Assembly: GCA_016703425.1 (NCBI GenBank)
Contig: JADJCA010000009.1
Span: 496,001 to 560,000 of the forward strand
Reading direction: 5' to 3'
DNA from: Myxococcales bacterium
GTDB lineage: Bacteria; Myxococcota_A; Polyangia; Polyangiales; Polyangiaceae
Length of the DNA stretch: 64,000 nt
The notes beneath the pieces are model-generated. The model was not told where the DNA came from. It was given only the letters and a program-made list of their open reading frames with translations, and ran no database searches. Below, piece by piece: positions 26,163-35,088 of the stretch. How positions within the stretch are numbered: position 1 is the stretch's first letter; every line of letters starts with the position of its first letter. Position numbers and translations under genes: made by a program.

Positions 26163-27465
26163 GATCAGAAGGGCGGCTTAGCGACAACGCCGCCTGCGGT
26201 GCGGTCGCTGTCGGGCTTGATGGGTGACTTTGGCGCGGGCTCGCGGCGCGCCGGGGGCGCGCGCCTGGCCTCTCTGGCGCGGGCGGCTTCGAAGGCTCTG
26301 CGCTCACGGCGCCGGCGACCGATTCACTGCCGGCACCGACTCGCTGGGGCGCAGCGGTCGTGGGCGACGACTCGACGGGTGCGGGAGGAGAAGGAGGAGC
26401 GGGGCTCGCCGGCGCGGTCGCTCGCGCTCCCACGGGCGCGCCGTGCCGCGTCGGCGCAAGCCATGCGAAGCCCCCGGCGGCTCCCGCGAGCACCAGCGCC
26501 GCTGCGACGATGAGCGCACGGCGGCCGCGGTGCACGCTCCGCACCGGTTCGCGCGTTGGCGGCGGAGGCTCGACGGCCGGCAGCGCGGCGCCATCGAAGG
26601 TGTTGCCCGCAAGGAAGCGCTCCAAGGCCTCGCGAAGCTCGCGCGCGGAGGCGATGCGCCGACCGCGATCACGCTGGAGGCATGCCTCGACGATGCGCGC
26701 GAGAGCAGGCGGCGTCGATGGCGCCGCTTCAAGGAGGGGCTTGAAGGGTCCGAGGGTGACAAGCTTGAGAATCTGTCCGAGGTTCGCCCCCTCGGAAGGT
26801 CGCACCCCCGCGAGGCCTTCGTACATGAGGACGCCGGTGGCCCAGAGGTCGGTGCGGGCGTCGAGGTCACGCTCGCCGTAAACCTGTTCGGGCGCCATGT
26901 AGTAAGGCGTGCCCATCATCGCGCCCGTCCCCGTAAGCTTCGCCGTCTCGTGGCTCGACTCATCGAGCTTGGTGACCTTTGCAATGCCGAAGTCGAGCAC
27001 CTTCACGTCGACGGAGCCGTCGGGTCGATTCGCGAGGAAGACGTTGTCTGGCTTGATGTCACGGTGGATGACGCCCCGCGCATGGGCCGCTTCGAGCGCC
27101 GACACCATCGGCACCACGAGGCGGACGAGCTCGTCGGGCGGGAGCTTGGTTTGGCGCTCAAGGCGATCGCCGAGCGATTCGCCTTCGAGCAGATCCATCA
27201 CGAGAACGGGCGCGCCCCCCTCAAGCTCGAGGACGTCGTGCACTTGCACGACGTTCGGATGACGAACGCTACAGGCAGCTCGCGCTTCGCGGAGCAGGCG
27301 ACGCCGCGAGTCGTCGTCGGCTTCGCTCGGGCCACTCAAGAACTTCAGCGCGACGGTCTTGCCTGTAACCGTGTGCGTCGCGGACCAGACGGCCCCCATG
27401 CCACCTTGACCGAGCTGGCGGCCAAGCTGGAAACGGTTTGCGACGATGGCGCCCGCTGTCAGCAC
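26089..27465 (-). CDS. Membrane-anchored Ser/Thr protein kinase (module 2), tail possibly frameshifted
   Basis: The kinase domain begins VANRFQLGRQLGQGGMG with the ATP lysine in VALKFL, then HRDIKPDN, DFGIAK and TPYYMAPEQVYG, so it looks active. A transmembrane helix follows (ALIVAAALVLAGAAGGFAWLA) and an Ala/Pro-rich outer tail. Read straight, the tail runs 74 bases into the TPR gene and ends with an AT-rich-wobble stretch. In another frame the last 30 codons read REPAPKSPIKPDSD to VVAKPPF and stop at 26165, two bases before the next ATG, with much better wobble GC. One missing base in the 26230-26300 region would explain this. Confidence 0.85.
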   Translation of the reverse strand: MLTAGAIVANRFQLGRQLGQGGMGAVWSATHTVTGKTVALKFLSGPSEADDDSRRRLLREARAACSVRHPNVVQVHDVLELEGGAPVLVMDLLEGESLGDRLERQTKLPPDELVRLVVPMVSALEAAHARGVIHRDIKPDNVFLANRPDGSVDVKVLDFGIAKVTKLDESSHETAKLTGTGAMMGTPYYMAPEQVYGERDLDARTDLWATGVLMYEGLAGVRPSEGANLGQILKLVTLGPFKPLLEAAPSTPPALARIVEACLQRDRGRRIASARELREALERFLAGNTFDGAALPAVEPPPPTREPVRSVHRGRRALIVAAALVLAGAAGGFAWLAPTRHGAPVGARATAPASPAPPSPPAPVESSPTTAAPQRVGAGSESVAGAVSAEPSKPPAPERPGARPRRAASPRQSHPSSPTATAPQAALSLSRPSDHVAPSSRALGVRCCALARLVGVRR

Positions 27466-27523
27466 GACCGGTAGCTAGCACGGGCCTGCAAAGGTGCACC
27501 CGAAGGGGGCGGCTTTTTCCCGA

Positions 27524-27730
27524 TCAGGGCGACGTGCCGCGGCGAATTTGCTGACAGCGTTCCATGCACGCGATGTTGTCCGCGCAGGACGTGGCGCAAT
27601 CCTGAGACTTGCCCTGCTTGGAGGCGCAATCGGGGTCGCGTTCGCAGCGCTGCGGGTCTTTTTGCGCCGCCTTTTCGGCCGCCGCGCAAGAGGCTCCTGC
27701 GAGTGCCAGTACAAGGAGGATGAGCTTCAT
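27524..27730 (-). CDS. Small Cys-rich lipoprotein coupled to the signal peptidase gene
   Basis: The 68-residue protein has a lipoprotein signal (LVLALAGASC, Cys15) and about seven Cys in a short mature part (RCERDPDC, DCATSC, NIACMERC), which suggests a small disulfide-stabilised envelope protein. The ATG at 27730 overlaps the stop of the signal peptidase reading frame as ATGA, so translation is coupled. No family is recognised. Its small size and clean lipobox argue for a real gene. Confidence 0.7.
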   Translation of the reverse strand: MKLILLVLALAGASCAAAEKAAQKDPQRCERDPDCASKQGKSQDCATSCADNIACMERCQQIRRGTSP

Positions 27731-28368
27731 TTGGGCCTCGGCGGTTGGGTGCGGTCGAGCGAGGGGCGCTCACGAAGGCATTTCGCCAGAGCCGGTTCGA
27801 GGCCGCGCATCGCGGCCGGGAGGCGAGGGCGGCCCATAACGGGCGCGCCGAGACGGGACCAGTCGATGCCGACATCGGAGACGCTGAGCCAAACGAAGAG
27901 CGCGCGACCGCGAATGTTCTCGAAGGGAACGCCGCCGCCTTGCCCGCCCCACCACATTCGCGAGTCGTGGCTGTTGTTGCGGTTGTCGCCCATCACCCAC
28001 GCCTCACCGGGCTTCACGAAGTACGGGCCTTGGTAGGGTTCGGTGCGGTCCCGCTCGAACAGCGTGAGGTAAGCCTCATCCTCGAGAAACTCGATGTACA
28101 ACTCACCCGTGCGTTTGCCACCGCTGTCGGGCGCGGTGTACGAAAACTCACCGACGAGGCAGCTGGGCACCTCCCAACCGTTGATGATGGGGTGGCCCGC
28201 TTTGACCTCGAGCTTGTCACCCGGCAGGGCGACGACGCGCTTGATGAAGTCTTGCTCTGGCTGCTCCGGGTACGCGAAGACCATGACGTCGCCGCGTTCC
28301 GGCGGCATGCGCGTCCAAAGTCGCGCCTTGGTGAAGGGGATCGCAGGCCCGTAGGTGAACTTGTTCAC
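27727..28368 (-). CDS. lepB: Signal peptidase I, C-terminal part (catalytic Lys), split by frameshift
   Basis: This frame starts NKFTYGPAIPF just after a GTGA overlap with the upstream frame. It has the S26 box with the general-base Lys in DFIKRVVALPGD, then the late box GDNRNNSHDSR. Together these are the C-terminal boxes of type I signal peptidase, which removes Sec and Tat signal peptides at the outer face of the inner membrane. The Ser box is missing here and sits at the end of the preceding frame. A single inserted C near 28386 would join them as IPTLMVGDHIFVNKFTYG, giving one 470-residue enzyme. Either the sequence has an error or this is a broken or reinitiating paralogue. Confidence 0.85.
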   Translation of the reverse strand: MNKFTYGPAIPFTKARLWTRMPPERGDVMVFAYPEQPEQDFIKRVVALPGDKLEVKAGHPIINGWEVPSCLVGEFSYTAPDSGGKRTGELYIEFLEDEAYLTLFERDRTEPYQGPYFVKPGEAWVMGDNRNNSHDSRMWWGGQGGGVPFENIRGRALFVWLSVSDVGIDWSRLGAPVMGRPRLPAAMRGLEPALAKCLRERPSLDRTQPPRPK

Positions 28369-29138
28369 GAAGATGTGATCGCCGACATCAGCGTCGGGAT
28401 CATCGAGCCGCTGGGGATCTTGAACGCCTCGACCACGAAGGCGCGAAGCGCCATGGCGACGGCCACCGCGACGAGGATCGACTCGACGTACTCCCGAATC
28501 TCGCTCTTGCGGAAGCGACCCAGGCGAACGTCGACCTCGCCGTCGGCGCGCACGAGCGCCTCCACGAACGCCTCTTCGCTAAAGGGACGCTGGCTCATGG
28601 CCTTGCGGAGGCCCTCGAGGTCTTCTTCGAGTTGCGCCTGTTCCTTCGCCGACAGGTCGCGGCGAATGGTCGCGGCGTTCTTCTCGACGATGGCGTCGGC
28701 TTCTTCGAGCAACGTCTGGGCGCGCTGAAACGGCACGCGCATGGCCTCAGGGAGGTCCGAGCGGAGGGCCGGGAATGCATACCGTGCGAGCGGCAGGCGC
28801 ATGTGAGCGGACCACAGGGCCATGGCAAAGGCGGTGAACGCCACGATGCCGACGGGCACGGGCTGCTCGCGAACGATGGCCTCGAGCGCGCCGAGGACGC
28901 CGGCGTGCTCAAGTCCGCTCGGCGGCGTCAGGCCCCAAACAAAGAGACTCGCGAAGACAAACGGAAGCAGGAAGAACCAGAAGGCCCAATACGCAGAGCG
29001 GAGCGGCGCACGCAGCGGCGACGGCGGCGGCACCGGAGGGGCCATGGCCGCGTCTCGGTAAGGCGCCGACGCAGCATCCGGGGCTTCGGCCGCGTGAGCC
29101 TCCGCGGGCGGAGCCGCCTCTTCCGGCTTCGTGGTCAT
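28365..29138 (-). CDS. lepB: Signal peptidase I, N-terminal part (catalytic Ser), split by frameshift
   Basis: Starting at ATG 29138 (MTTKPEEAAPP), this 257-residue frame has a Pro/Ala-rich cytoplasmic start and three hydrophobic helices, then a long charged helical segment and the membrane-proximal FVVEAFKIPSGSMIPTL, the box with the catalytic Ser (SGSM). Six codons later it runs into a TGA because of an apparent missing base near 28386. The long charged insertion between the second helix and the Ser box is unusual for a signal peptidase. The C-terminal half, with the catalytic Lys, is the next frame. Confidence 0.85.
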   Translation of the reverse strand: MTTKPEEAAPPAEAHAAEAPDAASAPYRDAAMAPPVPPPSPLRAPLRSAYWAFWFFLLPFVFASLFVWGLTPPSGLEHAGVLGALEAIVREQPVPVGIVAFTAFAMALWSAHMRLPLARYAFPALRSDLPEAMRVPFQRAQTLLEEADAIVEKNAATIRRDLSAKEQAQLEEDLEGLRKAMSQRPFSEEAFVEALVRADGEVDVRLGRFRKSEIREYVESILVAVAVAMALRAFVVEAFKIPSGSMIPTLMSAITSS

Positions 29139-29321
29139 GGGCTGGGGCCGATATACCACGGGGGCCGCCGCCGGATAGGACCGAACGCCGCTTCGCAGAG
29201 CGTCCGTTCGGTGTTGGCCCCGGCGCTTGGTGTGCCCTTCTCCGGAGCGGCTGGAGGCGATGGCGGTCGTAGGCTGCCCCGACTCAAGTGACTCGACGCG
29301 CGCCGACGACGGGGGGCGGGC

Positions 29322-31088
29322 TCAGCGACCGAACACGCGGAGCCCCAAAACGAGCCCCGCGACAACGGCGACCCCCAGGAAAACGACGAGCCCAACGATG
29401 AGCAACTGTCGGCGCTCTCGCGCACGACGTCCCGATACGCCGTACCGGCGGGCGGGCGCCGGAGGTGGCATCGAGCGCGCCGCGCGGCCGCGGCCCGGCG
29501 GTCGTGCGCTGTCGCGGGGCGGCTTGGTCGAGGGTCGCTGGTCGAACTGAACGACGGTCGTGTCGTCTTCGCCCGTAAAGGGCATCGGCGTGCGGCCGGT
29601 CTTGTCCTCGGTCCTGGGTTCCTCGGTCGCGACGCCGTCGTCAACCATGATGCTCGGCAGGTTGTTGACCTCCACCTGAGCGGCCGGCGGCGGCTTCATC
29701 ACGCGAAGGCCGGTGGCCCGGCCGGTGCCGGCCACCTCAGGCGGCGGGTCACCTGGCTTCGCGGCGCGACGGCGCTCCGACGGCGTCGCCTTGGCCTTGG
29801 CCGGCGGCGGTACAAAGGGCGGGCGCTCGTCGGTATCGTCTTCTTTGCGCTCCGGCTCGATCTGCTTTGCAGCGCGTTGCCGCTGCGAGCTCGTGAACTG
29901 CACGGGCGTAAGGTCGTCGTCGTCGGGTTGACGAATGAGACGTCGGGAATTGGGCGGCGCGAGCGGTTCGGTGACGGCCGCATCGAAGGAAGGCATCTCC
30001 GTCGTCTCGCCGTCGTCGAAGTCGGGCAGGCCACCGCCGCTTGCCGGTGCCCCATTTGGCGCGGTGGGACCTGTAGGGGTCATGCCCGTCGGCGTTTTTC
30101 CCGTGGGCGTGAACTGATCAGCAGGCAAGTCTGCGGGGAGCTTGAAGCGCTTCGCGGTGTCATGATCCTCCGGCCAGGAGGCGGGCGCGCCCGCGTCGTC
30201 GTCGGCCAGAGCGGCTTGCAACGCGTTCCAAAAGATGGCGACATCGGGCCAACGCGCGTTGGGGTCGCGAAGCAGCGCGCGAGCGAGGACGCGATCGGCG
30301 TGCGCGCCCACGTTGAGACCGATGTCTTTTGGCTTGCGGGGAAGGAGAAGCTCTTTCCGGATGATCGATTCGGGGGCGTCGCCGGGTACGACGGACTTGC
30401 CGCGCACCACCTCGGCGACGATAAGGGCCAGTGAAAAGACGTCCGTCGGCAGGCCGACATCGCCGAGCGCAGGCTCGAGGTGCTCGGGGGCGGCCCACGC
30501 GCTCACGAGCAGGGACGCAGCGACGGGGGTTTCGCGGACAAGCTCCGCGAGGCGGACCCACATGCCGAGGTCGAGGAGTCGGAGTTGGGGCCCGTCCTCG
30601 GTCACGGTCGTGAATAGCCCGCGGGAAGATAGCGACCCGTGCGCAACCCCGGAACGGTGCGCGTAGGAGAGCGCGCCAGCAACCGGCTGAAGCAGCGCCA
30701 TGGCGTCCCTCAGCGATCGGGGCCCGTGGGCTGCGACCTGCTCCGCGAGGCACTTTCCCTCGACCCACTCGACGGCGGCAAAGGGCGCGAAGGTGCCGTT
30801 GCCGGCCGCGGCGGTCCCAAGTTCGATGGTGCGCACCAGTTGGGGGTCGCCGATCACGATGGACGTAACCGGCGTCATCTCGGCTTTCCAACGCTTCACG
30901 AACGCGTCGACGGCCCCGGGTTCGTTTGCGCCGCCAAACGTGAGCACCCGCAATGCAACGGGTTCATCGGGCCCCTTATGCAGGGCCCTGTAGACGAGCG
31001 AGTGCGCACCGGCGTGCACAACGCCCTCCACGACGAAGTGCCCGCCCACCGTGCGGCCAATCAAAGAGAGCGTGTCCTCCGCGCTCAC
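29322..31088 (-). CDS. Membrane-anchored Ser/Thr kinase homologue lacking catalytic Asp (pseudokinase)
   Basis: The 588-residue protein has a kinase-shaped N-terminal domain (GGHFVVEGVVHAGAHSLVYRA). The ATP lysine position reads VALRV (Arg) and the catalytic loop reads VAHGSLSSRG instead of HRDLKPxN, so the proton-acceptor Asp is a Ser. LLDLGMW keeps the DFG-type Asp. WAAPEHLEPAL stands for APE, and the late helices (PTDVFSLALIVAEVVRGKSV) are normal. A long acidic/Pro-rich linker follows, then a single C-terminal transmembrane helix (LLIVGLVVFLGVAVVAGLVL). It probably does not transfer phosphate. It is upstream of the signal peptidase on the same strand, with a gap of 183 bp. Confidence 0.82.
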   Translation of the reverse strand: MSAEDTLSLIGRTVGGHFVVEGVVHAGAHSLVYRALHKGPDEPVALRVLTFGGANEPGAVDAFVKRWKAEMTPVTSIVIGDPQLVRTIELGTAAAGNGTFAPFAAVEWVEGKCLAEQVAAHGPRSLRDAMALLQPVAGALSYAHRSGVAHGSLSSRGLFTTVTEDGPQLRLLDLGMWVRLAELVRETPVAASLLVSAWAAPEHLEPALGDVGLPTDVFSLALIVAEVVRGKSVVPGDAPESIIRKELLLPRKPKDIGLNVGAHADRVLARALLRDPNARWPDVAIFWNALQAALADDDAGAPASWPEDHDTAKRFKLPADLPADQFTPTGKTPTGMTPTGPTAPNGAPASGGGLPDFDDGETTEMPSFDAAVTEPLAPPNSRRLIRQPDDDDLTPVQFTSSQRQRAAKQIEPERKEDDTDERPPFVPPPAKAKATPSERRRAAKPGDPPPEVAGTGRATGLRVMKPPPAAQVEVNNLPSIMVDDGVATEEPRTEDKTGRTPMPFTGEDDTTVVQFDQRPSTKPPRDSARPPGRGRAARSMPPPAPARRYGVSGRRARERRQLLIVGLVVFLGVAVVAGLVLGLRVFGR

Positions 31089-31326
31089 CGTTGCACCATA
31101 TCAGGGTTCGCGTGGGGGCGCGCGAGCCGTTCCTAGGTTCGCTTGCGATCGCGGAGACGGCGCCATCTCGACGCACCGTACGGCGCCGCTCCCACGGACC
31201 TGAAACGACGCTCTGCGGCTCCCTCGCCTGCAAGCGAGAATCGGGCGGCCGACGAGCGCGACATGCGTGAATCGAGAATCCTGGCGGACGCCCGCCCCGA
31301 TGACATCGGGAATTGGACGCGGCAGC

Positions 31327-32385
31327 CTAAGGGGCGTCACCGATTTGGACGGCGTAGCTCACGACGCCCGCGCGGTCGTCGAGGAGGTTCGCCGGCGGGT
31401 TGGTCGCTCCCGCGTAGGGCGTGTGGTCGATGACCACGTAGTAGCGCCCCTTCGGCACGGGCCACGTCTTCCTGAGTTCCGCATCCGGCGAGAGCACCTC
31501 ACTCGCTACCGGCGGCGCCATGGGTCCCACGTTCGGTTGCGACAGGTACGCATCGAGCGCCGCGGCGCCCGCATCGGCCGCCATCAACAAGACGTCCATC
31601 GCGCCGGCTCCCTCGACCTTCGCCGTGACGAAGAGCGCGCGCCCCGAGTCCTCAACCTCGATGGGCCCGATGAAGTCCCGCTCGTTCTGGTGCACCTCGG
31701 TGCGCAGGTTCTCATAGACAATCTTCGCGTCGCCGTGCACCGCGAAGGGGTGCATCGGCCGCTGCCCCACGTTGAGGATGCCCATCGAGAAATCGGCCTC
31801 ACCGTTCGGTTCGCGGATCACGGTAAAGCCTTCGGCGATCTTCTGATCGAGCAGCTGCTTTCCAAACTTGTCGGCGACGGGGTTGATCTGGTTCATGAGA
31901 TTCGCCAGCGGCTGCTCGATGGCGATGACGTTGAACGCCGCCGCCCGCACCTCCTTCGAGCGGAAGTGCGCGTACATGGTCGACCCGTCCATCTTGAAGT
32001 CCTGGTCGTACCGGACCGTGCCTCCGCTCGCGAAAGCCAGCTTCTTCGACAAGTTCGTGTACGCGTAGCCCCGCCCCTGAAAGGTCACGACGAGATCGCC
32101 CCCATCGAGCTCCGACTGCGTGCACTGCGACGGGTAGTAGCGGCCGATGACGGGGGACTCCTCCACGAGCTTGAGCGGCGCGTTCCGACGAAGCATCTCC
32201 TTGCAGAAGACGTCGAGGCCCCACGAGAGAATCGAGCGACGCAGCGACCGATTCGACGGGTCATTGATCGGCCCTTCGATGAGGCCGAGCGCCCTCTGCC
32301 CGAGGCCGCTCGTGCAGGACGCGCAGCCAGCAGACGTAAACGCGGCGGTGACCACCAGAGCAGCGAGGAGGAGTGAGCTTCGCAT
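31327..32385 (-). CDS. Putative lipoprotein of unknown family
   Basis: The ATG at 32385 gives a 352-residue protein with a lipoprotein signal (MRSSLLLAALVVTAAFTSAGC) followed by ASCTSG. The open frame extends upstream to 32592 into the gpsA gene, but that part is not protein-like. The mature protein is beta-rich (GDLVVTFQGRGYAYTNLSKK, GTVRYDQDFKMDGSTMYAHF) and contains PLANLMNQINPVADKFGKQL. A late PVPKGRYYVVIDHTPYAG stretch suggests a domain that binds or carries something at the envelope, but no motif can be named. It diverges from gpsA. Confidence 0.72.
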   Translation of the reverse strand: MRSSLLLAALVVTAAFTSAGCASCTSGLGQRALGLIEGPINDPSNRSLRRSILSWGLDVFCKEMLRRNAPLKLVEESPVIGRYYPSQCTQSELDGGDLVVTFQGRGYAYTNLSKKLAFASGGTVRYDQDFKMDGSTMYAHFRSKEVRAAAFNVIAIEQPLANLMNQINPVADKFGKQLLDQKIAEGFTVIREPNGEADFSMGILNVGQRPMHPFAVHGDAKIVYENLRTEVHQNERDFIGPIEVEDSGRALFVTAKVEGAGAMDVLLMAADAGAAALDAYLSQPNVGPMAPPVASEVLSPDAELRKTWPVPKGRYYVVIDHTPYAGATNPPANLLDDRAGVVSYAVQIGDAP

Positions 32386-32524
32386 TGACGGGCGGCAGCC
32401 TACCTCATGCGGCCATGGACCGGCTCGACCGTCGGTAGCGCGGCGAGCCCGCGCCCCGCTCGGTCCGCTTTCCCGAACCGACGAGGACCTGCGAAGGCGC
32501 AACCGATGATGATACGTTCCACGC

Positions 32525-33541
32525 ATGGGCAACGTAGCGGTGCTCGGAGCGGGCTCCTGGGGTTCGGCGCTCGCGAAGGTCCTCGCGGACAAGGGGGATC
32601 ACGTCCGCCTTTGGGCGCGCCGAAGCGACCTCGCCGATGAGATCAACCGCGCCCACGAAAACTCGAAATACCTTCCCGCCGCTCGCTTCCCGTCGACGCT
32701 GAGCGCCACGAGCAGTCTCTCCGTCGCGTTGGATGGCGCCGACCTCGTCGTCTTCGTCGCGCCAAGCCACGCGACCCGCGAGGTGGCCCGCATGGCGTCG
32801 CCGATGGTCCCCCGAGGGGCAACGGTGGTGAGCGCCACCAAGGGCATCGAGAACGACTCGCTCATGTTCATGGACGAGGTCCTCGCCGCCGAACTCCACC
32901 ACGACGTCACCTCGCGCCTCGCGTTCCTCAGCGGCCCGAGCTTCGCGAAGGAGCTCGCGCTGGAGCACCCCACGGGCGTCGTGATCGCGTCCCGCAACCC
33001 GGCGGTGCGCGACGCCGTGATGCATCGATTCCACACCCCGTACCTGCGCGTCTACGGGAGCGACGACGTCATCGGCGTGGAGTGTGGGGGCGCGCTCAAG
33101 AACGTCATCGCCATCGCGGCCGGGGCCATCGAGGGAATGGGCCTCGGCAACAACACGCGGGCCATCCTGATCACGCGAGGACTGGCCGAGATCGCTCGCC
33201 TCGCCTTTGCACGCGGCGGGACGCCGCTGACCTTGGCGGGCTTGTCGGGAATGGGGGACCTGGTCCTCACGTGCACCGGCGAGCTATCCCGAAACCGAAC
33301 GGTAGGCTTCGAGCTTGGCAAGGGCCGCCGCTTGGGCGAAATCCTAGCCAGCCTTGGGCACGTCGCCGAAGGCGTAAAAACAGCCAAGAGCGCCTTTGAC
33401 CTCAGCAACAAGCTCAAGGTCGAGATGCCCATCACCCACGAGGTCTACGCGGTGCTCTACCAGGACAAGCCTGTGGCCGAGGCCGCCAAGACGCTCATGG
33501 CACGCGACCTTTCTCTCGAATTCGATTATCCGCCCAGCTGA
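32525..33541 (+). CDS. gpsA: NAD(P)H-dependent glycerol-3-phosphate dehydrogenase
   Basis: The 338-residue protein starts with the Rossmann motif AVLGAGSWGSALAKVLADKG. It carries the family landmarks SATKGIE, LSGPSFAKELA, YGSDDVIGVECGGALKNVIAIA (with the catalytic Lys), GNNTRAILITRGLAEI, GLSGMGDLVLTCTGELSRN and AEGVKTAKSAFDL. It makes sn-glycerol-3-phosphate from dihydroxyacetone phosphate for phospholipid synthesis. It is complete and intact. It is 11 bp upstream of the PQGYPP-repeat protein gene on the same strand, with no functional link apparent. Confidence 0.96.
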   Translation: MGNVAVLGAGSWGSALAKVLADKGDHVRLWARRSDLADEINRAHENSKYLPAARFPSTLSATSSLSVALDGADLVVFVAPSHATREVARMASPMVPRGATVVSATKGIENDSLMFMDEVLAAELHHDVTSRLAFLSGPSFAKELALEHPTGVVIASRNPAVRDAVMHRFHTPYLRVYGSDDVIGVECGGALKNVIAIAAGAIEGMGLGNNTRAILITRGLAEIARLAFARGGTPLTLAGLSGMGDLVLTCTGELSRNRTVGFELGKGRRLGEILASLGHVAEGVKTAKSAFDLSNKLKVEMPITHEVYAVLYQDKPVAEAAKTLMARDLSLEFDYPPS

Positions 33542-33552
33542 TCGCAACCGCG

Positions 33553-34911
33553 ATGGTTCGGTCATTCGCTCTCGCCGCCCCGAGGTTCCGCTTGCGCACA
33601 ACCCGCCTTCTCGCGCTCACGATGCCCGCTCTCGCGCTCCCGCGCGCCGCAGCCGCAGCCGCAGCCGCCTTGTTTTCGTCCGCGGCGACCCTCGTGGCCG
33701 CGCCGGTCTCGGCCCAGCAGCCTCCGGTCTTCGCGCCGCCGCCGCAACAACAGCCGCCGCCGCAAGGCTTCCCACCTGCGCAACAACCGCCGCCGCAGGG
33801 TTATCCTCCGCCCCAACAAGGCTACCCTCCGCAGCAGCAGGGTTACCCGCCTCCCCAACAGGGTTATCCGCCGCCCCAGGGTTATCCGCCGCCGCAGCAG
33901 GGATACCCGCCTCCCCAACAAGGCTATCCGCCGCCCGGATACGGCGCGCCGCCGCCACCGGCGCCGCCGCCAGCCGCGCCGCCCCCGAACGCCAAACGCG
34001 ACGACGGCGAGATGGTCGCGCTCTACGCGACGAGCATCGGCTACGGCGTGGGCACCGGCGTGTGGATCGACTCGCTGTTTAAGATCTCCGATCCGGGGCT
34101 CGCCATCATCGCGCCCATCACACTCGGCGCAGCCATGCCCATCGGCGCCTACGTTTGGGATCGGCAAACAGACCCCGCGCGCGGCGTCCCGAGCTCGCTT
34201 GCGGCGGGCCTCATGTTGGGCGCCGTCGAAGGCCTCGGCATCTCGGGTGTTCACTGGCAATACACGGGCAACGAAGCCATCGATGGCACGAAGTTCCGGA
34301 CCTACTCGACCATCACGTTTCTCGGCGCAACGGCCGGCGGGGTCGGCGGCTACATCTTCGGCGAGTGGGCGCGCCCGGAGCCGCGTGGCCTCGCGTTTGT
34401 CGGAAGCGGAGCGGCCTGGGGCCTGCTCTCGGGAACCGTTTTCGGCGTCGGGGTGAGCGGTCGCGACTGGAAGGACGGGGCCTCCATCGCTGGGCTCGTC
34501 GGTTACAACGTGGGCTTCCTCGCGTCGGGCCTCACGACGACGGCATGGACGCCTTCGTGGCACATGCAAGAGTCGATGTGGATCGGCTACGGCCTCGGCG
34601 CCGGCGTGGGCGCCCTCGTCTTCCCGCTCTACTTGTTCGTCGACGGCGAGCCGAAACGCGGATTCATCGCCGTCAGCGTGGGCAGCCTCGCGGGCCTCGC
34701 GCTCGCAACGGTCTTCACCGCGAGCAGCGGCAACGCGTCGGCGCCTTCACGGCTTGCGTCGCTTCCGTCGCTCGCCAGGCTGCCAAGGGTCGGCGCGTAC
34801 AAGCCCCCCTTCGATTTCGGCATGGCCCAAGCACCAAAACCGCCGAGCCTCCCTTGGCAAAGCGGCGGCGAGGCTGGTGGCAACCTGTTCACCCTCTCGA
34901 AAGCGTTCTGA
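33553..34911 (+). CDS. PQGYPP-repeat membrane protein of unknown function
   Basis: The 452-residue protein has an Ala-rich signal sequence (ALFSSAATLVAAPVSA-QQ) followed by a Pro/Gln/Gly/Tyr tract with about eight near-copies of PPPQQGY or QGYPPPQ. The second half is a Gly/Ala-rich hydrophobic region (IIAPITLGAAMPIGAYVWD, GYNVGFLASGL, GYGLGAGVGALVFPLYLFV) with repeated small-residue segments, like a multi-helix or barrel-like membrane domain. A short Ser/Pro-rich tail follows. Such PQGYPP tracts are common in surface-exposed, flexible linkers. The family is not recognised. It follows gpsA by 11 bp. Confidence 0.75.
   Translation: MVRSFALAAPRFRLRTTRLLALTMPALALPRAAAAAAAALFSSAATLVAAPVSAQQPPVFAPPPQQQPPPQGFPPAQQPPPQGYPPPQQGYPPQQQGYPPPQQGYPPPQGYPPPQQGYPPPQQGYPPPGYGAPPPPAPPPAAPPPNAKRDDGEMVALYATSIGYGVGTGVWIDSLFKISDPGLAIIAPITLGAAMPIGAYVWDRQTDPARGVPSSLAAGLMLGAVEGLGISGVHWQYTGNEAIDGTKFRTYSTITFLGATAGGVGGYIFGEWARPEPRGLAFVGSGAAWGLLSGTVFGVGVSGRDWKDGASIAGLVGYNVGFLASGLTTTAWTPSWHMQESMWIGYGLGAGVGALVFPLYLFVDGEPKRGFIAVSVGSLAGLALATVFTASSGNASAPSRLASLPSLARLPRVGAYKPPFDFGMAQAPKPPSLPWQSGGEAGGNLFTLSKAF
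33796..33942 (+). repeat. Coding PPQQGYP repeat tract
   Basis: About eight imperfect in-frame copies of a 15-24 base unit encoding QGYPPPQ/QQGYPP lie in the N-terminal part of the membrane protein. Wobble bases differ between units, so the tract is old enough to have diverged at DNA level while protein repeats stayed constant. Confidence 0.8.
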
Positions 34912-34926
34912 CGCCTTCGGCGCGCG

Positions 34927-35088
34927 TTACTTCTTGGCGGGCGGCGGCGACGTCGGCATCTCGACGCCGGAGTCACCGAGGAGCGCCGGATTTTCCTGGT
35001 CAGGCGTGAGCGGGGGCTTCTCTTTGCCGCCGCAGGCGAGGCAACCGAGAGCTCCGAAAACGACCACGGCGACAAGAAGTCTCGTCAT
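34927..35088 (-). CDS. Very small lipoprotein
   Basis: The ATG at 35088 gives a 53-residue peptide: lipoprotein signal MTRLLVAVVVFGALGCLAC (Cys19) and a mature part of about 34 residues rich in Pro, Glu and Lys (GGKEKPPLTPDQENPALLG). The frame is open upstream to 35262, but no start there has a signal. It is convergent with the repeat-protein gene, with 15 bp between the stops. Short lipoproteins of this kind are easily missed; the clean lipobox supports it. Confidence 0.6.
   Translation of the reverse strand: MTRLLVAVVVFGALGCLACGGKEKPPLTPDQENPALLGDSGVEMPTSPPPAKK

Noticed and set aside
31089..31326. 238-bp gap between the second pseudokinase and the lipoprotein gene
   Set aside because: No promoter, RNA or repeat could be supported there; short frames are Arg-rich shadows.
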